A stretch of DNA of 64,000 nucleotides, from the NCBI GenBank assembly GCA_013177825.1, contig JABLXX010000005.1, positions 124,001-188,000 of the forward strand. The letters run 5' to 3'. The notes under the pieces are model-generated. The model was not told the origin of the DNA and did no database searches. It worked only from the letters and a program-made list of their open reading frames with translations. Positions within the stretch are counted from its first letter, which is position 1, and each line of letters opens with the position of its first letter. Positions 15,169 through 23,519 of this stretch are shown piece after piece. The position numbers and the translations under genes were made by a program. Source of the DNA: Syntrophaceae bacterium. GTDB taxonomy: Bacteria > Desulfobacterota > Syntrophia > Syntrophales > PHBD01.

Positions 15169-15245
15169 TGGCAGGCCAGGAGGGACTCGAACCCCCAGCA
15201 TCCGGATTTGGAGTCCGGCGCTCTATCCATTAGAGCTACTGGCCT
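15169..15245 (-). tRNA. tRNA-Trp (CCA)
   Basis: Acceptor AGGCCAG pairs with CTGGCCT, the anticodon loop reads ACTCCAAAT with anticodon CCA, the T-loop is GTTCGAGTC, and the 3' CCA is encoded. Lies between rpmG and secE. Confidence 0.96.
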
Positions 15246-15273
15246 TTCCCGAACATCGCACAGCGCAAGCCGG

Positions 15274-15423
15274 CTACTTGGTTTCACGATGGACCGTATG
15301 CGTCTGGCAGAACTTGCAATACTTCTTGAGCTCAAGACGGTTCTGCATGGTCCTCTTGTTCTTCGTGGTGGTATAGTTCCTCTGCTTGCAGTCGGTGCAG
15401 GCCAACGTAATGATGTTTCGCAT
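15274..15423 (-). CDS. rpmG: 50S ribosomal protein L33
   Basis: 49 aa from ATG at 15423: [19 protein letters not shown], then a C-terminal YCKFC pair. The two CxxC pairs make this the zinc-binding (C+) form of L33. It sits between tRNA-Thr(GGT) and tRNA-Trp, where many bacteria carry tuf before rpmG. The longer open frame upstream runs through tRNA-Thr and is spurious. Confidence 0.95.
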   Translation of the reverse strand: MRNIITLACTDCKQRNYTTTKNKRTMQNRLELKKYCKFCQTHTVHRETK

Positions 15424-15449
15424 AATAAATCCGACTTTCTGAAAAAATC

Positions 15450-15525
15450 TGGAGCCCACGACCAGGATTGAACTGGTGACCTCATCCTTACCAAGGATGT
15501 GCTCTACCGACTGAGCTACGTGGGC
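15450..15525 (-). tRNA. tRNA-Thr (GGT)
   Basis: Acceptor GCCCACG/CGTGGGC, anticodon loop TTGGTAA with anticodon GGT, T-loop GTTCAATCC, 3' CCA encoded. Third or fourth member of the tRNA cluster ahead of rpmG. Confidence 0.96.
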
Positions 15526-15603
15526 GATCATCATCCGGCAGCGCCGGATCCCTTCTCCCGTCCGTGACGGACGGTCGATCCGCAACCGCCTTCCTGTCTG
15601 GTC

Positions 15604-15679
15604 TGGAGCGGGAAACGGGATTCGAACCCGCGACCCTCAGCTTGGAAGGCTGACGCTCTAGCCACTGAGCTACTCCCGC
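15604..15679 (-). tRNA. tRNA-Gly (TCC)
   Basis: Acceptor GCGGGAG with its complement, anticodon stem TCAGC/GCTGA around loop CTTCCAA (anticodon TCC), T-loop GTTCGAATC, encoded CCA. Confidence 0.96.
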
Positions 15680-15690
15680 TTGGAAACGCA

Positions 15691-15776
<86 letters not shown>

Positions 15777-15791
15777 ATATCTTATGCTATA

Positions 15792-15866
15792 TGGAGCTGG
15801 CGATGGGAATTGAACCCGCAACCGGCTGATTACAAATCAGCTGCTCTACCGTTGAGCTACGCCAGC
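15792..15866 (-). tRNA. tRNA-Thr (TGT)
   Basis: Acceptor GCTGGCG, anticodon stem GCTGA/TCAGC around loop TTTGTAA (anticodon TGT), T-loop GTTCAATTC, encoded CCA. First gene of the tRNA/secE/nusG/ribosomal run. Confidence 0.96.
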
Positions 15867-15957
15867 CTACTCAAATAACCGATTTTCAAAGAGAACTGCC
15901 GCAAGTCCCACGTTCCTTAAAAACATGCGTCATTCGCCTGTCAAACGCGAATTACGG

Positions 15958-15986
15958 AGACTATTCTCTGGTATGGTTTTTGTCAA
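15958..15986 (-). promoter_or_regulatory. Candidate sigma-70 promoter for the tRNA/secE/nusG operon
   Basis: On the minus strand TTGACA at 15986-15981 is followed after 17 bp by TAGTCT (15963-15958). A second TTGACA lies at 15944-15939 with TTTAAG 17 bp further on. Both point at tRNA-Thr(TGT). The -35 boxes are perfect but the -10 boxes are weak, so the exact promoter is uncertain. Confidence 0.35.
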
Positions 15987-15993
15987 GAATTTT

Positions 15994-16560
15994 TTATTCA
16001 TCGACACGGGCAGCCCTGAGAACCATCTCATACAGGTCCCCTCCACGAGCATCGTTGACAACAATGAGAGGAAGGTCTGCGATCTCGAGCCGGAGAACAG
16101 CCTCTGGCCCCAAGTCTTCGTAGGCCAGAAGCGTAACACTGCGAATACATCGGGAAGTGACGGCAGCGACCCCGCCCGTGGCGGCGAAATAGATGCCCTG
16201 CCTCTTCCGCACGGCTTCCACAATCTCGGGGGATCTCTTTCCCTTTCCGATCATGCCGCGGAGCCCGGCTTCCAGCAACACCGGCGTGTAGGGATCCATC
16301 CGGCCGCTTGTGGTGGGACCGATGGATCCGATGATCCGGCCGGGAGGGGCCGGAGTCGGCGCCGCATAGAAAATCGTTTCATTATCAAGAGATACGGGGA
16401 GAGGCTCCCCTCTCCGAAGGGCCTCGACAAAACGGCGGTGCGCCGCATCCCTTGCGGTCAGCACCGAGCCGCTCAGCAGAATCCGATCGCCGGCGGACAA
16501 TTCACGGCAGACGTCTGCCGTCAGAGGGGTCCGCAGCGATATGACGGATGCCTGCATCAT
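15994..16560 (-). CDS. Class I fumarase (tartrate dehydratase-type) beta subunit
   Basis: About 188 aa from the ATG at 16560, whose A is shared with the TGA stop of the alpha subunit (TGATG), so translation is coupled. The protein matches the C-terminal half of iron-sulfur fumarases: LSAGDRILLSGSVLTARDAAHRR, GPTTSGRMD and the KGKRS loop, ending before a GGDLYEMV segment. With the alpha subunit it would hydrate fumarate to malate, or act on a related dicarboxylate; the two-subunit form is usual in Deltaproteobacteria. Confidence 0.9.
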   Translation of the reverse strand: MMQASVISLRTPLTADVCRELSAGDRILLSGSVLTARDAAHRRFVEALRRGEPLPVSLDNETIFYAAPTPAPPGRIIGSIGPTTSGRMDPYTPVLLEAGLRGMIGKGKRSPEIVEAVRKRQGIYFAATGGVAAVTSRCIRSVTLLAYEDLGPEAVLRLEIADLPLIVVNDARGGDLYEMVLRAARVDE

Positions 16561-17417
16561 CACAGAATCGCCTCCATGTGCCGCACCGCATGACACTGAA
16601 GCTGATAGGCAACGGGCAGGGATGCGATGTGGCAGGGCGCCATTTCCGCGTGAACGGCCAGGGCGGTGGTTCTGCCGCCGAGCCCCTGAGGACCGATTCC
16701 CAGCACATTGATGTCCGCCAGAAGGGTACGTTCCAGGTCGCGCAGGCGCTCATCCGAACCGTTCGGTTCGCCGATGGGCCTCAGCAGGGCTCTGCGGGCA
16801 AGGACAATCGCCGTTTCCATTGCGCCTCCGATTCCGACGCCGACCAGAACGGGGGCACAGGCATTGGCCGCCCCCTGCGCCACCTTCTGCAGCAAGTGCT
16901 TCCTGATTCCCTCCCAACCCGCCGCCGGGAGAAGCATGGAAACGCCGCTCATGTTTTCGCTTCCTCCCCCCTTCGGCATGACAACGAGCCGGATCCGATT
17001 CCCCGGGACGATCACCATGTGTAGAACCTCCGGCGTGTTGTCGCCGGTGTTCGATCTGGAGAGGGGATCGCAGACGGATTTTCTCAGGAAGGCGTCCCGG
17101 TAGGCCTGTCGGACCCCTTCTCTGACCGCCTGCGAAAAATCGCCCCCCACGACATGTACATCCTGGCCGATTTCCGCGAAGACGATGGAAAGTCCCGTGT
17201 CCTGGCAAAGCGGTAGGCTCTCCCGGCGGGCCACATCGGCATTTTCCAGAATCTGGTCGAGGATGGAACAGGCTACGGCCGAGGTTTCCGCTTCCCGGGC
17301 ATCCCGTATCGCCTTCAGGAGATCCGGGGGTGCCTCCGTGTTGGCCGCGATGAACAGGCGGCGGACCGCTTCCGTGATCTCTCGACAGGGAATCTCGCGA
17401 ACCGGATGCATCGTCAC
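16560..17417 (-). CDS. Class I fumarase (tartrate dehydratase-type) alpha subunit
   Basis: 285 aa from a GTG at 17417, with AGAGGT 8 nt upstream; an ATG two codons later is an alternative. Cysteines that can ligate the [4Fe-4S] cluster occur in LPLCQDTG (about residue 70), NACAPVLVG and CHIASLPVAYQLQCHAVRH. PKGGGSENMSG is the family signature. It catalyses the dehydratase reaction together with the overlapping beta subunit. It starts 3 bp after recR ends, so it may be read from the dnaX-ybaB-recR transcript. Confidence 0.92.
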   Translation of the reverse strand: MTMHPVREIPCREITEAVRRLFIAANTEAPPDLLKAIRDAREAETSAVACSILDQILENADVARRESLPLCQDTGLSIVFAEIGQDVHVVGGDFSQAVREGVRQAYRDAFLRKSVCDPLSRSNTGDNTPEVLHMVIVPGNRIRLVVMPKGGGSENMSGVSMLLPAAGWEGIRKHLLQKVAQGAANACAPVLVGVGIGGAMETAIVLARRALLRPIGEPNGSDERLRDLERTLLADINVLGIGPQGLGGRTTALAVHAEMAPCHIASLPVAYQLQCHAVRHMEAIL

Positions 17418-17419
17418 TC

Positions 17420-18019
17420 TTACATACCTCTTCGGAATTCCAAAGCTTTTCCCAAGGTCATCCGGTCCGTGTACTTCAGTTCTCCACCGACAGGAACGCC
17501 CTGGGCGATCCGGGTGATCGTCACTTCCGTCTGGCGGAGCAGTTTCGTGATCAGGAGGGCCGTCGACTCCCCCTGGACGTTGGGGTTGGTAGCCAGGATA
17601 ACCTCCCGCACTCCGCCCTGAACGACGCGGTTGAACAGTTCCTGGAGACGGAGCTGTTCCGGTCCGATGCCGTCCAGAGGCGCCAGCGCCCCGTGCAGGA
17701 CGTGATAGGTTCCCCGGTAGCTCTGGCTTTCTTCGATGGCGATGAGGGCATCCGGCTCCTCGACGACGCAGACAATGCTGCGGTCACGGGACGCATCGGC
17801 GCAGACGGGACAGACGTCCCCTTCGGAAAGATGGAAACATATGGAGCACAGGTGAATCTTCCGTTTGACGTCGACGATGCTGTCAGCCAGACGCTGGGCG
17901 TCTTCACTGGAGCCCCGGATGATAAAGGTGGCCAGACGAGTGGCCGTTTTCTCCCCGACACCCGGAAAGCGGGACAGTTCCTCGATCAGACGACGGATGG
18001 GAGGGGCGTAACCGTTCAT
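17420..18019 (-). CDS. recR: Recombination mediator RecR
   Basis: 199 aa, standard length. An N-terminal helix-hairpin-helix ([21 protein letters not shown]) precedes a zinc finger with CSIC and CPVC near residues 57-72 and a Toprim domain ([16 protein letters not shown]), then [19 protein letters not shown]. It acts with RecO/RecF in loading RecA at gaps. The dnaX-ybaB-recR order is the common bacterial one. Confidence 0.97.
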   Translation of the reverse strand: MNGYAPPIRRLIEELSRFPGVGEKTATRLATFIIRGSSEDAQRLADSIVDVKRKIHLCSICFHLSEGDVCPVCADASRDRSIVCVVEEPDALIAIEESQSYRGTYHVLHGALAPLDGIGPEQLRLQELFNRVVQGGVREVILATNPNVQGESTALLITKLLRQTEVTITRIAQGVPVGGELKYTDRMTLGKALEFRRGM

Positions 18020-18031
18020 CGACTTTCCCGT

Positions 18032-18346
18032 TTACGCCATCCCGGGGATATTGAAGCCGCCCGTGATCTTGGACATCTCCGTCGCCATCATCTCCTGGGA
18101 TTTCCGCATCCCCTCGTTGACGGCGGCCAGGATCAGATCCTGAAGCATCTCCAGGTCGTCCGGATTGACGACATCCCGCTCGATTCGGATGGACAGAAGC
18201 TCGTTTCGTCCATTGACGACCACGGTAACCATGCCTCCGCCAGCGCTGGCCTCTACGGTTCTCAGGGCAAGTTCCTCCTGGAGCTTGGCCATTTTTTCCT
18301 GAATCTTCTTCGCCTGCTTCACGATGTTGCCGAAATTTTGAGACAT
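18032..18346 (-). CDS. YbaB/EbfC family nucleoid-associated protein
   Basis: 104 aa, beginning MSQNFGNIVKQAKKIQEKMAKLQEEL, a helical stretch typical of YbaB, with the GGGMVTVVVNGRNELLSIRI sheet and a DLEMLQDLILAAVNEG helix. Members bind DNA as tweezers-like dimers. It sits 30 bp after dnaX and 12 bp before recR. Confidence 0.93.
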   Translation of the reverse strand: MSQNFGNIVKQAKKIQEKMAKLQEELALRTVEASAGGGMVTVVVNGRNELLSIRIERDVVNPDDLEMLQDLILAAVNEGMRKSQEMMATEMSKITGGFNIPGMA

Positions 18347-18376
18347 GAATGTTCCTCCACCACCGCCGTCGTCGAT

Positions 18377-20089
18377 TTATCTCGATATGATTTCGCGCAC
18401 CTCTGCGCCTTCAAACAGATCCAGCACTTTTTGCAGCATCGGAGAATGAAGGGCTTCCTGCCTTTTCTGGTTTCTCTCTTCGCTCTCCGCCCTCTCCCTG
18501 CTCCCGTTGTTTGCAGACGTCTCCAGGGCCACCGATTCCAGCTGGACCGTCATCTGCCCGCCGAAATAGGTGCCCGCCAGTTCCTGAAGGCGGCTCTTTT
18601 GGAGATGGAGGTCTTCCAGAAAGACGTAATCCGTCGGGAAACCGATCACGATGCGCTGGTCTTCAACAGCCCTGACTTGACCGGACTGGATCTTCGACCA
18701 GAGCGGATAGCTCTGGTTCTTGATATACTGCTTCAATCCTTCCCAGAGCTTCGAGGGATCCCCGTCCGCCGGCATGGTTGCGGAATACGATCCGTTCGGC
18801 GTCCCGGCCCCCGTGCCCGTTTCGCTCGCTGCCGCGCGTCCGGCGGACTCCATCGCGGGAGGCTTCCGCTCCATCCTTCCCGCCGCTGTTTCCTCCCGCG
18901 CCCCGGACGGGCGATTCCCCCCTCCGCCCCCACCCGGGCCGCCGGACAGGCGCGATTCCATTCGTTCCAACCTCTCCAGAACCTGCCCGATGGGAAGCAG
19001 CGGCTCCAGATAGGCCATCCTTATCAGGATCGTTTCCAGTGTCAGGCGTGGATTGCCGCTCTTCCGGACATTCTCCTCTTCGGCCAGCAGCATATCTGCA
19101 TAGCGCTGGAGTTCCTCCCGGCCGACATCCTGCACCTGCTCGGCCAGCCGGGATTTTTCCTCCGGGCTCAACTCCAGAACCTCCGTCTCCGCACCCAGGA
19201 CCTTTACAAGAAGCAGACTGCGAAAATGATCCAGGAGGGCGCCGAAGAACTTGGCCATGTCCATTCCCGCATAGTAGCCGTCATGAAGCATCCGGAGGCA
19301 TGCTCCCGCGTCCCGGCGGAAAACGGCATCGGAGAGCTGGGGCAGGAATTTCCGTTCCGTGAATCCCAGCAGCTCTTCCACCTGGCTGTCCTCGATGGAC
19401 AACCCGGCATAGGCGATCACTTGGTCGAAAATGCTCTGGCCGTCCCGGATGCTGCCGTCGGCCGACTCGGCGATCCACCGGAGGGCCTGATCGCTCAGGC
19501 ACACACCCTCCGCCTCGGCGATGGCTCTCAAGTTTTCGGCGATCCGACTGATCGGCGCACGGTGGAAATCGTGGCACTGGCATCGGGAGAGGATCGTGGC
19601 AGGGATTTTGGACGTCTCGGTGGTGGCGAAAATGAACAGGGTATGCTCGGGAGGTTCTTCCAGGGTCTTCAGGAGGGCGTTGAATGCCTCCCGGGTAAGC
19701 ATGTGCACTTCATCGATGATGTAGATCTTGTACCGGCAGGACACAGGAGCGAACTTGACGTTCTCCCGCAGCTCCCGGACTTCATCGATGCCGCGGTTGG
19801 AGGCTCCGTCAATCTCCCGCACATCCAGCGACACGCCGTCCCGGATCTCTCTGCAATGAACACATTCATTGCAGGGCGTCTCCGTGGGTCCGTGCTCGCA
19901 GTTTACCGCTTTCGCCAGGATGCGGGCGACGGTTGTCTTGCCGACACCCCGGGGACCGCCGAACACGAGCGCGTGGGCCAGCCGCTGGTGTCGGATGGCG
20001 TTCCGGAGCGTCCTGACGACCGGCTCCTGTCCGACTACATCTTCAAAACGCTGGGGTCGCCATTTCCTGGCCAGGACGAGGTAATCCAC
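18377..20089 (-). CDS. dnaX: DNA polymerase III subunits gamma/tau
   Basis: About 570 aa if started at the GTG at 20089 (MDYLVLARKWRPQRFEDVVGQ). The frame is open to a GTG at 20137, but that start lies inside the SRP RNA gene, so the shorter form is preferred; no strong ribosome binding site is visible at either. Walker A is GGPRGVGKTTVAR, the zinc module is C...CNECVHC, and Walker B is IIDEVHML followed by a TTETSKIPATILSRCQ sensor region. A Gly/Pro-rich linker leads to the tau-like C-terminus. No A-rich slippery site for a gamma frameshift was seen. Confidence 0.95.
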   Translation of the reverse strand: MDYLVLARKWRPQRFEDVVGQEPVVRTLRNAIRHQRLAHALVFGGPRGVGKTTVARILAKAVNCEHGPTETPCNECVHCREIRDGVSLDVREIDGASNRGIDEVRELRENVKFAPVSCRYKIYIIDEVHMLTREAFNALLKTLEEPPEHTLFIFATTETSKIPATILSRCQCHDFHRAPISRIAENLRAIAEAEGVCLSDQALRWIAESADGSIRDGQSIFDQVIAYAGLSIEDSQVEELLGFTERKFLPQLSDAVFRRDAGACLRMLHDGYYAGMDMAKFFGALLDHFRSLLLVKVLGAETEVLELSPEEKSRLAEQVQDVGREELQRYADMLLAEEENVRKSGNPRLTLETILIRMAYLEPLLPIGQVLERLERMESRLSGGPGGGGGGNRPSGAREETAAGRMERKPPAMESAGRAAASETGTGAGTPNGSYSATMPADGDPSKLWEGLKQYIKNQSYPLWSKIQSGQVRAVEDQRIVIGFPTDYVFLEDLHLQKSRLQELAGTYFGGQMTVQLESVALETSANNGSRERAESEERNQKRQEALHSPMLQKVLDLFEGAEVREIISR

Positions 20090-20112
20090 AGGTGTCTTTA
20101 CCGAAAATAAAA

Positions 20113-20216
20113 GGATAGCCAGGTTTACCCGCGGCACACGCCGGTTTCTGTTACCGCTGCTTCCTTCCGGACCTCACGGGGTTCACAGTCCGCCGTTGCA
20201 CGGGACCCGGCTATCC
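20113..20216 (-). ncRNA. ffs: Signal recognition particle RNA (4.5S, small bacterial type)
   Basis: 104 nt with ends GGATAGCCGGG and CCTGGCTATCC that pair, and the universally conserved apical domain GGTCCGGAAGGAAGCAGC with the GGAA loop. It scaffolds Ffh. Position just upstream of dnaX is classical. Its 3' end overlaps the longest open frame of dnaX by about 25 bp. Confidence 0.96.
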
Positions 20217-20512
20217 GTTCCGAATGCTGAAGAATGCGTGTTCCCTCTCGGAAGGAACAACCGACTGCTTCATCTGCAGAGCATTGGATCATACGGCAGC
20301 GGAAGCAAGGATGTCAAGGATTTCGTCCGGGGAAACGAGCCGGCTTTTATCCGGGAAGCGCCCCGGCAAGGCAACCGTTCCTGCCCAGGCGGTCAACTTC
20401 CGACAATTAAAAGGTTAACCGGAAGTCAGCATTTTTTTTGACACAAAGAAACATCTGTGAGAAAAGAACGGTCCACAAATATGAAGGTGTGCCACCTGAC
20501 GATGGAGGAATC

Positions 20513-20866
20513 ATGGAAATAACGACCACCGTGGAACGAGACATCGTTACCGTGGAACGAGACGTCATCACCGTCATACCAAAAGGCCGGATCGATGCCG
20601 TGACGGCAGCCGATTTCGAAAAGGAACTGACCCGTCTCGCCGACGAAAACCACCGCTATTTCCTGCTGGACCTGCACGCCCTGGAATACATATCGAGCGC
20701 CGGACTCAGGAGCATCCTCGCCTTCGCCAAGACCCTGAAAGGAAAGGACGGACGCCTGGTATTCTCTTCCCTTCAGGGACCCGTCAAGGATGTCTTCCGG
20801 ATTTCCGGCTTCGGATCCATCTTCAAGCTCTGCGAGACGAAAGAAGAAGCGCTCCGGGAGTTCTGA
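20513..20866 (+). CDS. STAS-domain anti-sigma factor antagonist
   Basis: 117 aa from ATG at 20513, with GATGGAGGAATC as ribosome binding site; the open frame extends to 20438 without support. The STAS fold is clear (VITVIPKGRIDAVTAADFEKEL, then LDLHALEYISSAGLRSILAFAKTL), and the serine in YISSAG is the position phosphorylated in SpoIIAA/RsbV. It probably works in a partner switch with a RsbW-like kinase and a PP2C phosphatase such as the one at 21531-23519. An N-terminal VERDIVT/VERDVIT repeat comes from a 21 bp tandem duplication. Confidence 0.88.
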   Translation: MEITTTVERDIVTVERDVITVIPKGRIDAVTAADFEKELTRLADENHRYFLLDLHALEYISSAGLRSILAFAKTLKGKDGRLVFSSLQGPVKDVFRISGFGSIFKLCETKEEALREF

Positions 20867-20929
20867 AGCCAGCCCCTTGCAGCGCTTACGATACAGGCGA
20901 AATCATCCGCGCATTCTCGTGGTGACGGC

Positions 20930-21490
20930 ATGAAGGCATGGCTGCGTTGCAAGGCCTGCGGATTCATCGCAGAGGAAAAAGAGCTCCGCGACGTCTGCCC
21001 TGCCTGCGGCGTTCCCCGCAAGATGTTCGAGCCATACCAGCATCCTGTCTCCGAGTCGCGGCGTCGCATTCTGGACCTTCACCTGCATCCCGTGATCGTG
21101 CATGCCCCGCAGGCCCTGGCCTTTCTTCTTCTTGCCCTGACGGCGCTCCTGCTCCTGGTCCGGGGACCGCTGCAGGCGGACCTGGCGGCTTCCGTCCGGA
21201 TCATGGCCGTCTGCCTGCCCGTCACGATCGCCGCCGCCCTTGCCTCGGGCATCATCGACGCCCGGGTGCGGTTCCGCAGGGTCGGTACGCCTTTCCTCAG
21301 GAAGAAGATCGTGGTCGGCGCCCTGTTCGGCGCGATCTCCCTGGCACCTCCGCCGATCGCTTATCTGCTCCCGCTCGATTCCACAGGAACGGCGGCGACA
21401 CTCCTGATTCTGGAAGCGGCGATGCTGGCATGCAGCTCCGTCCTGGGCATCATGGGGGTAAGGCTCCTGGACGCGAAGTTTCCCGGATAG
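20930..21490 (+). CDS. Rubredoxin-like zinc ribbon fused to a four-helix membrane domain
   Basis: 186 aa. The N-terminus has two knuckles, CKACGF and CPACGVP, a rubredoxin/rubrerythrin-like metal site with iron or zinc. From about residue 55 four hydrophobic helices follow (ALAFLLLALTALLLLV; IMAVCLPVTIAAALASGII; VVGALFGAISLAPPPIAYLL; LILEAAMLACSSVLGIMGV), with conserved histidines HLHPVIVHAPQ at the first helix. I infer a membrane-bound electron-transfer or sensor protein; its substrate is unknown. Confidence 0.7.
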   Translation: MKAWLRCKACGFIAEEKELRDVCPACGVPRKMFEPYQHPVSESRRRILDLHLHPVIVHAPQALAFLLLALTALLLLVRGPLQADLAASVRIMAVCLPVTIAAALASGIIDARVRFRRVGTPFLRKKIVVGALFGAISLAPPPIAYLLPLDSTGTAATLLILEAAMLACSSVLGIMGVRLLDAKFPG

Positions 21491-21530
21491 ACCGCCACCC
21501 GCCCGATATCCCGCCGTTCCCTCGTTATTC

Positions 21531-23519
21531 TCATCCGGCCCCTCCGTCCTCGGAATCCCCGCCGCCGGAAGCAGGCGGACCCGTCCAGCGAACCGCCAGG
21601 ACCGTGATGTCGTCGGACTGGGGCTCGGTATCCGCAAACGTCCTCACCGAGTCGACGATCCGTCCGACCAGACCCGCCGGATCCCGATCCATTTTTTCAT
21701 CCACGGTCCGGAGCAGCCTTGCGTCGCCGAAAAAGCCTTTCTCCGGGTTCAGCGCCTCCGTCACTCCATCCGTGTAGAGAAGGATCTCGTCGCCCGGGAC
21801 GAAGCGGATGCGCTCCGTCCGGTAGACGGCATCCTTGAAAACCCCCAGCAGGATCCCCTCCGGAACGGGGAGCCAACAGGCGCTTCCTCCCAGGGAGCGC
21901 AGAACCGGCGGGTTGTGGCCGGCATTGGAATACCGCAGTTCACCCGTACGGACATCCAGAATCCCGCAAAACACCGTGACGAACATGAGCGAATCGTTTT
22001 CCCGGCAGAGCTCCCCGTTGATCCGCTCCAGGATGTCCGCCGGGTCGATGTTCCGTCGGGCGATTCCCTTCATCAGGGTAATCGTGACGGCCATGAACAG
22101 GGCCGCAGGGATTCCCTTGCCAGACACGTCGCCGACGGCAAAGAAAAGGTGATCGTCGTCGACGAGGAAAAAGCTGTACAGGTCTCCTCCCACTTCCTGC
22201 GCCGGTTCCAGGGTCCCGGAAATCTCAAAACCGGCGCCCTCCGGGAAACGTTGGGAGCGCTTCGGAATGAAGCTCATCTGAATGTTCCGGGCGATCAGAA
22301 GCTCGCTCTCCAGGCGCTCCTTGGCGGCCGTCGTCTCCCGGAGATTCCGGATGTACTCTTTCAGAGCCAGACGCATCTCCTCGAAAGAAGCCGTCAGTTC
22401 CCCCACTTCGTCCTGCGCGTGGAGCGGCGGCAGAGGAACGTCCAGATCTCCCTTCGAGATGGCACCGGCCCGGAACGCCAGCTCCCGGACGGGACGCGTG
22501 ATGTTACGGGAAACACCGACCACCAGGAGGAGCAGGGCGGACAGGCCGATCCCGGCGATGGCCATGACCGCCAGGGTCAGGCGATGAATGCCCGACAGCA
22601 GCTCCCGCTCGGGAATGACGACGCCGATGGACCATCCGGTGGACGGCAGCGGCGCATAATAAAGCCATGACTTCTCCGGGGTGAAACCATCCGGGGCCGG
22701 CATGAACCCGGTCTCCCCGCGGACCATGCGGCGTCCCAGCTCCCGGAGCGCCGCATCGCCCTTTTCCTCGGCGATGCTGAAGATGCTCTCCCGCAGGATC
22801 AGCTTCCGTTCCGGATGACTTACGAAGACACCATTGCGGGATAGCAGGAAGGCGTACCCGGAGGGCGTGATGGAGATGCGGGAAACAACTTCCACCAGCC
22901 AGCCCAGGGAGATGTCCGCCGTGACGACCCCCCTGAATTTGCTCCGTCCCCCGGGCCTCTGGAAGAACGGGGCGGAAAAGGTCGACATCATGATCCCCGC
23001 GCCGCCCTCGTCGAAATACGGCTCGCTCCAGCCGTCCTCCCTCATTTCCCGGGGAATCTGGTACCAGTCCCACTGGTCATACCGGTAGGACTCGTTTCCC
23101 AGATCCCGCCGCTTCAGGAAGCGGCCTTCCCGGTAGTAGAAGGGGGCATAGTACTTCCGGGCGGGGTCGAAGGCATACGGTTCGAAGGCCACGGCAGAGC
23201 TGAAAATGTCCGGATTGGATTCCAGCATGGAACGGATCTGGTCTTCCAACTCGGCCCGGCTCAGGGCCTTCTTTTCCAGCATGGACGCCATGAACAGGGG
23301 GGTCTTCTCGACGCCCTGGACGTACAGCTCGATCCGGTTGACGACGGACTGGGTCAGGTAGCGGGCGTTGTCCTCCACATAGCGGAGTGCCAGCTGGCGG
23401 GAATAGTAATAGCTGTACCCGAAGGCCGCCAGGAAGATGACGGCCGTTCCGGCCAGGATCGTGAGCGAAAGCCGGTAGGCAAGCCCCCGCCGCCTATTCT
23501 TCCCCGGGATCCTGGACAT
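21531..23519 (-). CDS. Membrane sensor SpoIIE/RsbU-type PP2C phosphatase
   Basis: About 662 aa from ATG at 23519 (MSRIPGKNRRRGLAYRLSL) with GGAG upstream. One TM helix near 20-40, an extracellular dCache-like sensor (to about 330), a second TM helix, HAMP (ITRPVRELAFRAGAISKGDL), then a PP2C domain with EVGGDLYSFF, FAVGDVSGKGIPAALFM and LYTDGVTEALNPEKGFFG. It would dephosphorylate a STAS antagonist. Its start overlaps the end of the upstream solute-binding protein gene by 26 bp, so the two are translated as a pair, and the STAS gene at 20513 is a natural substrate. Confidence 0.88.
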   Translation of the reverse strand: MSRIPGKNRRRGLAYRLSLTILAGTAVIFLAAFGYSYYYSRQLALRYVEDNARYLTQSVVNRIELYVQGVEKTPLFMASMLEKKALSRAELEDQIRSMLESNPDIFSSAVAFEPYAFDPARKYYAPFYYREGRFLKRRDLGNESYRYDQWDWYQIPREMREDGWSEPYFDEGGAGIMMSTFSAPFFQRPGGRSKFRGVVTADISLGWLVEVVSRISITPSGYAFLLSRNGVFVSHPERKLILRESIFSIAEEKGDAALRELGRRMVRGETGFMPAPDGFTPEKSWLYYAPLPSTGWSIGVVIPERELLSGIHRLTLAVMAIAGIGLSALLLLVVGVSRNITRPVRELAFRAGAISKGDLDVPLPPLHAQDEVGELTASFEEMRLALKEYIRNLRETTAAKERLESELLIARNIQMSFIPKRSQRFPEGAGFEISGTLEPAQEVGGDLYSFFLVDDDHLFFAVGDVSGKGIPAALFMAVTITLMKGIARRNIDPADILERINGELCRENDSLMFVTVFCGILDVRTGELRYSNAGHNPPVLRSLGGSACWLPVPEGILLGVFKDAVYRTERIRFVPGDEILLYTDGVTEALNPEKGFFGDARLLRTVDEKMDRDPAGLVGRIVDSVRTFADTEPQSDDITVLAVRWTGPPASGGGDSEDGGAG

